Source: Eudromia elegans (taxonomy: Eukaryota; Chordata; Aves; Tinamiformes; Tinamidae). Taken from it: 64,000 nucleotides of DNA. The notes beneath the pieces are model-generated. The model saw only the letters and a list, made by a program, of their open reading frames with translations, made no database searches and was not told the DNA's origin. Position numbers and translations under genes: made by a program. The stretch covers positions 3,147,761 to 3,211,760 of the forward strand of contig PTEX01000012.1 of assembly GCA_003342815.1 (NCBI GenBank), written 5' to 3'. This document shows positions 25,118-35,596 of this stretch, in pieces. Position 1 is the stretch's first letter. Each line of letters begins with the position of its first letter.

Positions 25118-25137
25118 AAAAAAAAAAAAAAAAAAAA
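25118..25137 (+). repeat. A20 homopolymer
   Basis: An unbroken run of twenty A residues lies about 250 bases before the 25385 exon. No element body could be recognised upstream, so it is not assigned to a retroposon tail. Confidence 0.95.
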
Positions 25138-25384
25138 GCCTCATGTGATGAGTGTTTGAAAATCGTAAAATATAATTTAGGTTTTTCTTTTTAAGATGAA
25201 TGACTTCTTCATTGTTTTATTACTAATAGCAAATGCATTTCAGAATCCAAGTAACATGTTAGAATCCACATCTTTACACTGCTACTGAAATTGTGTTTTG
25301 ATTTTTTTGACATGATCCCTGATTGCTGTGAGAAGAATCAGTTCAGTATTTTTGTTCTTAGATTCCCCCTCCTTTTTTTTGCAG

Positions 25385-25473
25385 CTACTTGTGGCAGATT
25401 CCATTAACAATTGCAGTAGGAAACACGAGCCACATCTCATCAGAGGCAATTATATGGGTGTCTAACAAATCAG
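25385..25473 (+). CDS. TRHDE: TRHDE exon: domain III beta-sandwich segment
   Basis: The exon is 89 bases. The acceptor is CCTTTTTTTTGCAG and the donor TCAG|GTAAAA. It enters in phase 2, completing an AGC serine codon with the previous exon, and leaves in phase 1. The reading is SYLWQIPLTIAVGNTSH, then ISSEAIIWVSNKS. This corresponds to human TRHDE SYLWQIPLTI... and SSEAIIWVSNKSE, with conservative changes. Two N-glycosylation sequons are present (Asn-Thr-Ser and Asn-Lys-Ser). In M1 peptidases this is the small beta-rich domain that links the catalytic domain to the helical C-terminal domain. The exon stands alone between introns of 18.3 and 9.8 kb. Confidence 0.97.
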
Positions 25474-26370
25474 GTAAAAATAAACTTTCCTCCCAGTGGA
25501 ATCTCATAAAGCATACTTGTGTTTTCCTCAAATGTTTCTTTGGAATTGATCCTAGATAATTGTTTAGTTGCTCTGCACCCAGTCTTGAAATGAATTGCAA
25601 GCAGGAGAGTTGGGAAGGGAGGGAGGAGGAAGAAAGGATAAATACCAAGCAGGATGATTAATAATTTTCGCAGAAGCTAGGTAGTATAATGGAAAGCTTT
25701 TATGAAGAAATGTGTACCTAAGTACCAAATATTTTATATTTAGCAACATGTATCAACTTATTGATGAATGCAGTTCTCTTTATTGATTGGTGAAAGTTAA
25801 ATGTAATACTTTTACAGCAAAACATCTAATGAGTTTGAATTAGTAAATGCAAAATATTTAGAATTCTGACATTTTGTAATTCTGATCTATAGTCTGAACC
25901 AGTGCTAAGAAATGTTTATTGTCTTTAAAAAATCTCCTTAATGATCTTTCAAAGTATTTTTTTTCCTTACTAGATAAATAGATACTGGACCTTGAAACTG
26001 CATTATTCTAACTGTCACTGCCTCCTCAGTTCCTACATGGTAGCTACTGGAGCTGGATGCCAGTGCTTTTCTATCCCCTGAAATAAAAGGAGCCCACCAT
26101 AGAAATTTTGAAATTGTTTTCTCTGTTTCCTGGCTACATGAGCTAACAGTTTGGGACTGAAGTTTTATGTCGATGAGGAAAAAATGTGGAGATTTGAATA
26201 AATTGATTCTAAGGAAGGGAAAATAAGGAGCTGTATGCATCCCCTTGATGCATACATCCCTATGTGAGGGAAAACTGAGCCCTTCTTGCAGTGTAAAAAA
26301 GATACAGAAACTTCCTTTCAGCAGAAATCTAGCTGAAAAGGGGAATGAGTCAGACCTCTGTGTGTGCCTG

Positions 26371-26404
26371 GTTTTTTTGGGTTTTTTTTTGTTTTGTTTT
26401 TTTC
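26371..26404 (+). repeat. T/G low-complexity tract
   Basis: The tract is T-runs of 4-9 bases separated by G or GGG. It is of the same type as the TTTGG tract near 60.8 kb. Confidence 0.85.
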
Positions 26405-26674
26405 TAAGTCACTAAAAAATAGTATTCACATAGAGCTTAGCAGTCAACAGGACCAGAAGTGAATGGCGAATACAATCAGGGGAAATCTGAGTATCCCATC
26501 TTTCTAGTGGTTCAAGGTATGTGTTTTTTCACCCTGATTGTTTGCAATCTCTTAGATTCTAACCTTTCTTCATATTTTTTTTAATATTAACACTTGTGGA
26601 ATATTCCAAATCTCTTTGCACTTTTGCAGCCTGCCTTAATGACCTGTTCTGCTCTTGTGGTTTAGGGCTTGACT

Positions 26675-26730
26675 GATCTCTCACTGAAATTAATAGTGGG
26701 ATTCCCCTTGACTTCAGGGAGAGTTGGTCA
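26675..26730 (+). mobile_element. Probable ancient sauropsid interspersed-repeat fragment
   Basis: CACTGAAATTAATAGTGGGA followed by CCCCTTGACTTCAGGGAGAG closely follows the phrase CACTGAAATCAATGGGAGTTTTGCCATTGACTTCAGTGGGAG, which I know as abundant in turtle and crocodilian DNA and present in birds. The family is not certain. Confidence 0.45.
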
Positions 26731-27983
26731 TTTCATCTCATCTCGTTTCACCTCATTAGATCGATCATGCATGTCTCCTTCCCTTCTTCCTGCCTTGAAA
26801 GTTCAGAATGTAACTTTATCTTATCTGCAGAGTTACTTCCCCATTGCTTTCTATTTGCTGTGGAAGAAACTAATCCATGAAGCCACATCAGGGATGGCTA
26901 ACTACTCCTACTCCAATGCCTACAAGACATTAACAAATTAAAGATGGCCAATTTGAGCAATGATTTTGGGGCGCTCAATATATAGAAATTAAAAACGAAC
27001 CTTTTGCAGTGATCTGAGTCATTAGTTTCCTGTGTAGCTAATCAATGCCAGTATGATCTATTGTTATTGTCCTTGTGCTTCCTCATTTTGTTTTCACTCA
27101 GTCACTTGCTGCGTCTCATTAAAAATTTAGAGACTGTAAACTTATGAGTACAGTAAGGATGTCATCATTGCCTTTGCTTATTGTTGTCTGGCTCACTTGG
27201 AGGATTCCGTAACATAAAAAATCAATGAGAACATCCCTAGATGTGCTCAATATGATTCATTATATATGCTGGTATGCGTCAGGGCTGCTACTGATGATTC
27301 TGTGATATTCTTGAAGGGTTTCAGGGGGGTTTTTTCCTTTTTTTTTTCAGCTGGTATGCCTGATTTCTGGGGATCTGTAAGGCTTTCTGAGATTGGAAGG
27401 GGCAGTTTCCAGGAACAATTTTAGTGGGAGGGAAGAGTTCCAAAGAGTTTCTGCTGTGCAGAGGACACATCTTTTGGTGTTGTAACAGAGAGTAATCTGA
27501 AAACAATTCTGCAAGCTGGAGGTGAAAAGGGTTATTTCAGAGGATGTTTGGAAGGTTGGGGTCAGTCACACCGCTCTTCCAGTAAATGTATTTGAATGCA
27601 GAAACATAAATCAAATTTATTTGACTTCTCATGATTCTGAATTTTAACAGGAATAAAAAGATACAGGAAGGTGTGATTCATCTAGCTTAGACATCTGCAG
27701 CGTAGAGAGCTGTACTTGGATATTTACTGAATATCTATGGGCAGGAATAGGTGCCTCTTCTCCTGGCATAGGCCATTTTTCCGTAGTCTACCAGTACATC
27801 TGACTTTTAACAGAAGATGTTTTAGTATAAGAAGTGAATGTTCCTCTCCTCCTTACAGCCTATCCAGATCAAAGTTGTCTAAATTTGGTCAAAAGAATTA
27901 CACTACAAGTGTCACTCTACAAAGTAATGTGATAGAAAGCTCGAAGTCAAGTTGAGGTTCCTAACCTTACCATTTTTAATGTC

Positions 27984-28046
27984 CTCTGAAGCATCCTTCA
28001 GAGAAGAGACATATCTTTTATGATGTTGTCTGAAGCATGCTTCAGA
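27984..28046. repeat. Two tandem, related palindromes
   Basis: The first, CTCTGAAG-CATC-CTTCAGAG (27984-28003), is a hairpin with an 8-base perfect stem. The second, TCTGAAGCATGCTTCAGA (28029-28046), is a perfect 18-base palindrome. Both are followed by purine-rich GAGAAGAGA or GGAGAGAG, so the two are also direct repeats of each other, spaced about 45 bases apart. They look like a duplicated hairpin unit. Confidence 0.92.
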
Positions 28047-31000
28047 GGAGAGAGGTAAAGGGAAAAGAACTAATCTGAGGATCTAAGTTAAGGCAAAACA
28101 TAGGCAGTCTTTTATATCTTAGCTGTGCACAAAAGTGTACAGCTATAATAGATATCACAGAAGTGACATTGCTGCTGCTTGGGAAATTAATTTGCTATCC
28201 TAAAGGAAAAGCCAATATTGAACTGAGCTTTTTTTCTTCTGCAATTAGGAAGAAATACCAACATGTCAAAATACCTGGGAGAAAAAATTCTTTAAACCAC
28301 TTCTGTTTGGAAACACTGAAATACAACTTTCTAAATGAATACATATATTCAATTTGGTGACCTAGAAAAAGATACTGTATGTGTCCAGAGCTGTCTGTTC
28401 TTCAGTTTTCTTTGAGATAGCCTAGGAAATCTCAGTGTCAGGCCAAGGAGAAAGCAGGAAAGAAGCATATAGTGTAAAAGAAAGAAAAATGTGATTTGGG
28501 TTAGGCTGGAAATCAGAGAAAGACAATGGAAATGATGGGAATGTGGAGGAGGCATCCAGTCCATCTTTGGCAATCTGGGAGCAGACTGCACTGTCTGTAT
28601 GAGTCGTGGTGGGGTGACCATAGCTGCTTGCTACCATGATGGTAAGAGGTCTCCTGGAGAAACAGTAAAAGGCTTCCTGTGGGAGAATTTGGGTTTTCCT
28701 TTCATGGAGTTAATTAAATTTCGGGGGTAGAACATCCTAGAGCCATCAGTGCTGTACATCAACACTGTACTGACAAAGTTATGCTGAGGAGGGAGTGACA
28801 AGAAGGCACCGGACCTTGCATGACCACAGCATGCCAAGGTATTTTGCTGTTTCTTTTTATGCTTCCAAAAATGCAAGCTGACAGGCTGGTCTGTCCTGCT
28901 CTCTACAGTCTTTCCATGCCATAAATACATGAATGCACTCAGTCCACACAATAGGGCAGGCACTGGGCTTTGATTGTAGGTTCTCTTTTGTCTGCACACT
29001 CACAAAGGGGTGCCACTTACAGCATTTCAAAAGGAACATGTCAGGAGCTCGCAACTGTTAACAGGGACCTGGGATGAGAAAATGCTCGCATATTTTCATC
29101 TTTTACTGCTATGATCACAGGATCTGTTGCTGGATTGCTCCTGGAATCCTTCACTGATCTGCACTTATAGCAAAGGCAATGCTATTTATGAGGATGGTTT
29201 TTCATGCTCTCTTAAGGAAGGAGTGGGATATTTCCTTTTTGTTGGCTGCAGTAACTGCTGTGTTAAAGAAGCTTTCAATATAACCTGGAAGGTGGATAGG
29301 AAATGATGGGCAGCTCTCTTCATGAAATACTGATCACATGTCTTTCTTTAGCTGCCAATATTGAAAAGGTTCCAAACTGATTGACTACCATTATGATCTT
29401 GGTGTATCCTGTGATTGTCTTCTGGACAGGAACTACACACTCCTCTTAAAGGGAAAAGGAAATACAGAAAAGGTTGCTGTCTTTCAGTCTGCCTATCCTA
29501 AGAGAATAGTCTCCTTCCTTGCTATTTGTGCAGGATGCTCTGCAAGATCTATTCTGCCTTAAAGGAATGACAGCCTCTACATAGTCTTTGAGATGCAATG
29601 GATGGCCTCTGAAAGCTAAACCAGTCACAAGGAGGAAAGAAATCATCTCATGATAAGCCTTCCTATGCATGCTGAGGTCAGAGACATCACACTGAGGTGG
29701 CTGCAGTGCTATTTGTGCTAGTCTTGCAGGTCTGCCGAATGAAGTTTTTCACTGAGATTGTGGGAATCATTAGTGCACTCTACTCTCTAACAGATCCAGG
29801 GCTTGTTTCTGTTTGTCCTAGATTAATTTGCTTCCTTCGAGATCTCAAAGGCATGGTATACGTACATGGTGTCCTCTGTGTTTTGGAATCAGCCCAAAAT
29901 GTGTAGCATATAACAAGTACAAGTATTGTTCCTGGGATCAATTATAAATTTAGCCAGTCCCTGCAAGACAGCTCCTTCAAGGGCTTAGGTCCTCCTGATT
30001 GTTGCTAAAGAGTAGTAAATGTGGGAGGACAGTCATGTTCACTTGTCATGTTCCTGCAAATCCATCAGAAGTAGAGTTAGTGACTTTAACCTTAAATGGT
30101 GAGCTTTAGCTGGCACCCATTTCAAATACCAACGCTTTGGTCAAAAACATGACTGTTTTGTGGTGCAGGCTCCAGGGAGGAGACATCTTCAGGTGGTTCA
30201 GAGTGTTACTGAACTGACTGAATTAACTTCACAGTCTGCCTTGCTGTCATTCCCACCACCACCTCCTGCACCTTGACTGATCTGTTGCGTGCCAGGCAAG
30301 TATTCATCTGATGGACATCTCTGCCTCTAGTAAAGTAGATCATTTGGACTCTTCCTCCTAATAAATCCAGAATTACCATGAGATGTTGGAAAGAAAGTTT
30401 AGGAGGGCAACTGGCTCCCTGATAAGAATTCTAGTTTATTATATTATAGCACCTCCTGATAGAAGATTGATCTGTTTTAGCTGCAAGTCGCTTGATTGTC
30501 TGCTTCTCTTCCCTCATGTGTTTTGTAGAAGACAGCTGCTTCCGAGCTGGGCTTTGCTTGCTCTCCACTGAGGAGTGGTGTTAGTGCAATGTTAGAAAAA
30601 TCCCTTTTTTTTCTTCCCTATTCTGAGAATCAGATGACTGCTGAGCTTGTTTTGAATTGCTTTCACACTCCCATCTTTCATCTTTCATAAGGGAGAAAAG
30701 AAGTTTTGTGAAGCAAAATAAATTAAGAGGTCCTGCTGTACAGCTTTAGCCAGCCATAGGGAGGGCTGGGGATACAGCACCTACAATCCTGGCATCATTT
30801 TAACAGAGCGAAGCAGAAACGGTGCCTCTGTATCCCAAAAGCTGAGTCAAGATCCTAAAAGAAAAATACTTCTTGCACCATATAACATCACCTTAGGTAT
30901 TAACAGTTCTACAGCCTAGGAGTGGTAATGAATGGCAGAACAGTCCAAGGGGAGATCGTGTGACACGGAACACAAACACATTTACTGGTGTGTTCAGTTT

Positions 31001-31348
31001 ACTATAGTGTTCCCTATGGCAAAGTGTTTTTTCAATTGGAATTAAAGCAGTGTGGCAAGTGAGATAGATAGAAAGAACTTCTGATTTTTTCTTCTCCCAG
31101 TATAAAAGGTTCTTTCTAAGTACTTTGGAGCATTTAGCTAAAGCCAGTATGTTTCCACAAAATATTGTGATTGCTATGAAATTCCTCTTCGAACATTTTC
31201 TTCATCAGAAAATTTTTACTTGCTCTTGGTGGTATGAAATTGTGTTATATTTATGCAGTAATTTTTATAGGAAAAGAAAGTATGTTTTACTAGTAAGAGC
31301 TTTTCCATTCTGAATCAAATTCCTAATATGCTATGGCTTTTATACAAT

Positions 31349-31364
31349 AAAAAAAAAAAAAAAA
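31349..31364 (+). repeat. A16 homopolymer
   Basis: A run of sixteen A follows TTTTATACAAT, making a chance AATAAA. No transcript end or retroposon body could be identified next to it. Confidence 0.95.
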
Positions 31365-34300
31365 GAGTAACATCTCTGGGTTCGAACGTTTGAACTGGTA
31401 GAACTGTGCGTAGCCCAGACTCTCAGCATTGGAGTAGTTTCTTCCAGAGCACTGTCATTTACCCAGAGCTAACTCACATCGTGCTCATGTTTCTGAGCAG
31501 ATCACCAGTCTTCCTCCACTCTTGCTGGTTTTGATGAGAGTCGAAGCTGCTCAGAGCTCTAGGGCATAGTCCTGATATTCAAGCAATGTGCTGTGAACAT
31601 CAGCTTAGAGGAATGTTTCACACTTTCAGAGCAGGGAAAATGAGAATCAAACCCTAATTGATTTTTTTTTACTTTTAAAATAAATGTTGTAAAAATTAAC
31701 CATTTCTTCCTGAAGGTCTCCTATGTGTATGTAGTGAAACTGGAGCTTTCAGAGCAATGATATTTTCTGAGGCATCCAGCAAAACAAACATAACCATTGA
31801 AAAATATTCTCATGGAACATGATTAAAGAAACTCTCTTTAATCTCAAGCATATGTATGTATATTTTAGATTTTAAAAGGTGAACTAAGCCCATCAAAGAC
31901 AGATTTTTCCCCAAATGATTTTGTTTTTGTTTTGGTTTTGAAAGTCATGAGTGGTGTAATAACGGGTTTAACGTGGAATGACTGCCTTTTTGCTAACAAT
32001 AGTATTTTAACAGGAAACTAACAAATGTATTTGTGATAAGTGGAGAAATTGCCCATGTGTATAGAAATTTGCAGTGCTGTCTTACCAGAAAAAAAGAATT
32101 TCTTTCTTAGGAAAGCATTAGAATTGACAGACTCAAACACTGAATTCCAGTAAATTATATAGAACTGTGTGAAACACATGCATCAGACAGTCCCTTAAAA
32201 TAACCACCTGCTTATATGAGCTAGAAAAGCTTGAAAGATTCCTGTCCTGTATTTCAGAAAAAGACCAACCCGTGAGTGTCCTTATCAAAAAATAGGAGCA
32301 AGGGGTTATGATTGCATTCAAAACTGACCAAAACAGCAATAATGCCATCAGGCTATGAAAAGATACTGTTCTCCATTAGAGCAATATGTGTTTGCTGTGT
32401 TCCACAGCTACCATTTATGGAATAGGTTATTTTGAAGTTGTCATATTTGACTGGCAAGTATCATTCAGTATTGTGTTGCAGAATGCAAGTAATTTCCTCA
32501 CTTGAGAGATGAAAATTAAATGAAAATACTCCAACAAGAAAAAAAAGTGTGTGCATTTGTTTCTTTGATAACATCTGATATTGAAAACTTCTATTTTATG
32601 TATTTATTTACTCAGCTGTTGAATAATGTGCACTTATAGTCCATTTGATAAGTTTTCAGGTAGGATAGAGGTGCCAGGGATTAACCAGTTTCAAGAAGCT
32701 GTTTTCAGCTATGGTGGCATTTGAGAGGTAGTTTCTAATAGAAAAACATAAAGAGAACACAGGGCTACATTAACAGAGTAGGAATTTCTGCTACATGAAC
32801 TTTCTGTACCTGACCTCACAAGGCAATACAGCACTGAAGACCCAGAGAAATTCTATTTTTTTTCCCAACAGTTTCTCCTAGTTATAGAATATTTTTGCAG
32901 TTGCAATATCTTTGTGGTTGCTTTTAACAAAATGCACTAGGCTGATACAGATCATTGCTGAGATTTAATGGTGTCAGATTGGTCACAGCACCAGGCTAGC
33001 GAAATTAAATAGGAGGTGATAGATCCAGATTCAAATTCCTTCTCCTCTCCCTGAGGTACAGCAGGCCTTTGAAACCAAGCCCTTCTAAGAAAATGCCTTT
33101 ATAATTATGCTCTAAGTTGTCTTGGTCATCTTTTGCAACATCTCTATTTAACACTTTCCTTTGTATAAAGTAATTGAATATTCACAAGAATCAGAATTCA
33201 GGTGTTGCAATAAGTATTCTGGACAGCAGTAGTCTGGTAGTTCTGACTTCACATCTGGTGGATAAAGTCCTTTAGACAGAGTAGCAACCTCAGCAGCACA
33301 GACATGGAGCTTGTTTAGGGCTAAGCTACAACTGCAGCACCGTGTTTAACAAACCTTTGTGGGAGTAAGGACACGAGGTCGTAAAACCTTGTTCCCGATA
33401 ATATTGCATCAAAAGCAACTCAGATGCTTGGACAGTAGGAAACTGAATAACTGGAGTCTATGGGAAAGGCCACCAAGGTGGTTCACAGGTAAAAACCACT
33501 GAGTTGGAAAGCTATCTTTGTCCACATGGATTTGGCTGCCTTGTTACTTTTGAAAGATTAGGTTAGCCATGCCTCGTAGTTTGGGGCATTTTCATGTTAA
33601 AGAGCTGGTGCAGGTCTCCTTGCAGTTCGTTAGCCTTTGTATGTTTCAGTCTTAATTACCTATTTCTCTCAATCTAGTAGTTGGCATCCCTTTCCCAAGG
33701 CCAGGAATCCCACAGAGTTGTAGGACTTAATTCTCTTTTTTTTTCACTCTAGTACTATTTCTGCAGGATATGGTAGCACACAAAGGATGTGTCTACTTGG
33801 CATTTATCAAAGCAAACTAATATTTTAACTAAATACAGATGTCTTTTTTTTTTCTCTGAAAAGTTTATATAAAATAATTAAACTGAGCTGGTAGAGTCAG
33901 TTAGACAAATCCTCAAAGAATAATAACAGAATTAAATTCTATAAGCAACAAGTGTTTTTTTCTAGACTAATATTTCTGAGATTTTAATGATCTCTGAACT
34001 ATCTAGCTAAGAAGAGGGGGTTTTTTTCCCTTCTTTTAATCCTGCAGCTTTATCTGAATTTACAGAACTCCATGAATTTAAACACATAATTATATATTTT
34101 TAGGATTGGTCTCTTTTTATGTTTGCACCTAAATTCATGCCTATTAGTGTGTTTGCTAGGGTTATTTAGTGAAGATAATGTTTGTCTGTAGATCTAGTCA
34201 TCTGTTATTTCCTGAGAAATAACTTTTTTTATAAGAAAGGCTGTAAACAAATCTGTTTCTCTCATATTTTTAGGTACTAGAAGGTATATATGAATTGCGA

Positions 34301-34871
34301 AGACCATATTGTTAATATTTTTTTTCTTTTTTCTGTTATTGCTTTCAGGCAACTCAAACACACTGATCAGTTTCCTGATGGAATTATGTTGGAAACAAAT
34401 TTTGCATATTGCTTTTTATTCTTAAAATATATGACAAGGCTGTTCCCTTTTTTCAAGACTATGCAGACTAATTCTATTATAGTAGAAAAAGTGAAAAAGT
34501 AGAAGCTAGAGCGTTCTGGTTCACAACTGATTATGTCAGAATAATATAGCAAGTTGAAGGCTTCTTCAAGAGACATTGAAGCCTGATGCTTCATTCTGTA
34601 GTGAAAGAAGCGTGTGATGGGAGTTCAAGGAATTTTGTTTTTGAAATCCCCAGTTCCTGCACATGGTTTCACACTATCTGAATTCTAGCTTGTACAAATA
34701 TCAAAATAAGCTTAAAATTTCAGCCTCTGCGTGAATACTTAGGGGAAAGAGGAAGAACAAATTAGCTGATACAGCTAGTTCTGAAGGAGAGCATCTCAGT
34801 GGTTAGTAGTTGCAAGGTCTATAACTGGAAGCAAAGGCTTCATGGACCACATGCAGAAACACTTAAGATAC

Positions 34872-34889
34872 TTTTTTTTTTTTTTTTTT
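34872..34889 (+). repeat. T18 homopolymer
   Basis: An unbroken run of eighteen T lies about 420 bases before the exon at 35312. No reverse-strand SINE body was recognised to its right. Confidence 0.95.
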
Positions 34890-34926
34890 GAATCAAGGTT
34901 TCAGTCTTCTCTTTATAGATTTATTG

Positions 34927-34967
34927 AAATTATTAGAATTAAATTAAATTATTAGAATTAAATTAAA
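34927..34967 (+). repeat. 19-base AT-rich tandem duplication
   Basis: AAATTATTAGAATTAAATT occurs twice in perfect register (34927-34945 and 34946-34964), followed by the first bases of a third copy. Confidence 0.95.
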
Positions 34968-35050
34968 GTTGTGTAAAGCTATTTTATCGTTACTAGAATC
35001 AGTGTGCCAGACTTAAGTGGGTACCTCTGTTATAATTAAAATTAACTAGG

Positions 35051-35065
35051 AAAAAAAAAAAAAAA
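35051..35065 (+). repeat. A15 homopolymer
   Basis: An unbroken run of fifteen A in the intron, 246 bases before the 35312 exon. No element body was recognised next to it. Confidence 0.95.
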
Positions 35066-35311
35066 GGCATCTTGAAGCTCCGTGTTCCATGTTTGGTAGA
35101 AGGTCTCTATAAGAATGTCAGGTAGTGTCTCTTTATATTAGAGCAGAAAAAGAAAATTCTAAGTCAACCACATTATTAATGATATTTTTGTTAGTCTCTG
35201 AATTAATTTTACTATTTCCTGTGTGTTTTACAGGAGGAAAGAAGTTTTTTCTTTTTTAGAATTTTCAAGCTTAAAACCAAGTCCCCTTCCCATTTTGTTC
35301 TTTCTTTCCAG

Positions 35312-35445
35312 AAAACCACAGAATTCCTGCTTTAGAAGAAGCAAGTTGGTTGCTGGGAAACATCAACCAGACTGGCTACTTTAGAGTTAATTATGATATT
35401 AGAAATTGGAGGCTGTTAATTAATCAGCTAACAAGGAACCATGAG
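35312..35445 (+). CDS. TRHDE: TRHDE exon: start of the ERAP1-like C-terminal domain
   Basis: The exon is 134 bases with acceptor TTTCTTTCCAG and donor CATGAG|GTAAGC. It enters in phase 1 and leaves in phase 0. It reads ENHRIPALEEASWLLGNINQ, then TGYFRVNYDIRNW, then RLLINQLTRNHE. The phrase WLLGN-NQTGYFRVNYD is the hallmark start of the helical C-terminal domain in M1 aminopeptidases such as aminopeptidase N and ERAP1. This domain closes over the active site and mediates dimer contacts. An Asn-Gln-Thr sequon is conserved with the human enzyme. The first third (IPALEEA) differs from the human ITYLDKG; the rest is nearly identical. It is separated from the next exon by only 95 bases. Confidence 0.97.
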
Positions 35446-35540
35446 GTAAGCTCCTCTTCTCATCCCTAAAATCTTTGATAAGTGAAGCGTCACTGTTTTA
35501 TCATCCTAAGTGCTTCCATTTTTCTGGTTGCCCCTCGCAG
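35446..35540 (+). other. TRHDE: Very short TRHDE intron, 95 bases, phase 0
   Basis: The intron starts GTAAGCTCC and ends CCCCTCGCAG, with standard borders. It sits between introns of 9.8 and 15.2 kb. It has in-frame stops (a TAA soon after the donor), so it is unlikely to be retained coding sequence. Confidence 0.93.
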
Positions 35541-35596
35541 GTTATCTCTGTCAGTAATCGAGCAGGCTTGATCGATGATGCATTCAATCTAGCCAG
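35541..35596 (+). CDS. TRHDE: TRHDE exon: C-terminal domain helix (VISVSNRAGLIDDAF)
   Basis: This small exon of 56 bases has acceptor CCTCGCAG and donor GCCAG|GTATGT. It enters in phase 0 and leaves in phase 2. It reads VISVSNRAGLIDDAFNLA plus two bases of an arginine codon completed by the exon at 50846. The R-A-x-L-I-D-D-A-F motif is one of the most conserved signatures of the C-terminal domain across M1 aminopeptidases. The human residues are VLSVSNRAGLIDDAFSLAR, so only conservative differences are seen. Confidence 0.97.

Larger units (their letters stand above)
7081..25384 (+). other. TRHDE: TRHDE intron, 18,304 bases, phase 2
   Basis: This is the longest complete intron in the window, ending with a strong T-tract and GCAG at 25384. 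No exon, RNA gene or intact mobile element was seen. It contains AT-rich simple repeats (8365-8420, 22651-22684), a hairpin with a tandem duplication (9233-9279), a purine-rich stretch (13320-13590), a TAATTA-rich stretch (14600-14651) and an A20 run just before its end (25118-25137). Worn ancient-repeat fragments are likely near 8795-8870, 9985-10035 and 14275-14320. The rest looks like unique sequence. Confidence 0.85.
25474..35311 (+). other. TRHDE: TRHDE intron, 9,838 bases, phase 1
   Basis: It runs from GTAAAA to TTCTTTCCAG. No exon or RNA gene was found. It contains a T/G homopolymer mix (26371-26404), a likely ancient-repeat fragment (26675-26730), two tandem palindromes (27984-28046), A and T homopolymers (31349-31364, 34872-34889, 35051-35065) and a 19-base AT-rich tandem repeat (34927-34967). 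A faint MIR-like phrase occurs near 33020-33080. The remaining sequence appears unique. Confidence 0.85.

Noticed and set aside
31370-31395. GGTTCGAACG resembling a tRNA B box after an A16 run
   Set aside because: No A box or cloverleaf could be built around it. The A-run lies on the 5' side, opposite to what a SINE tail would need.
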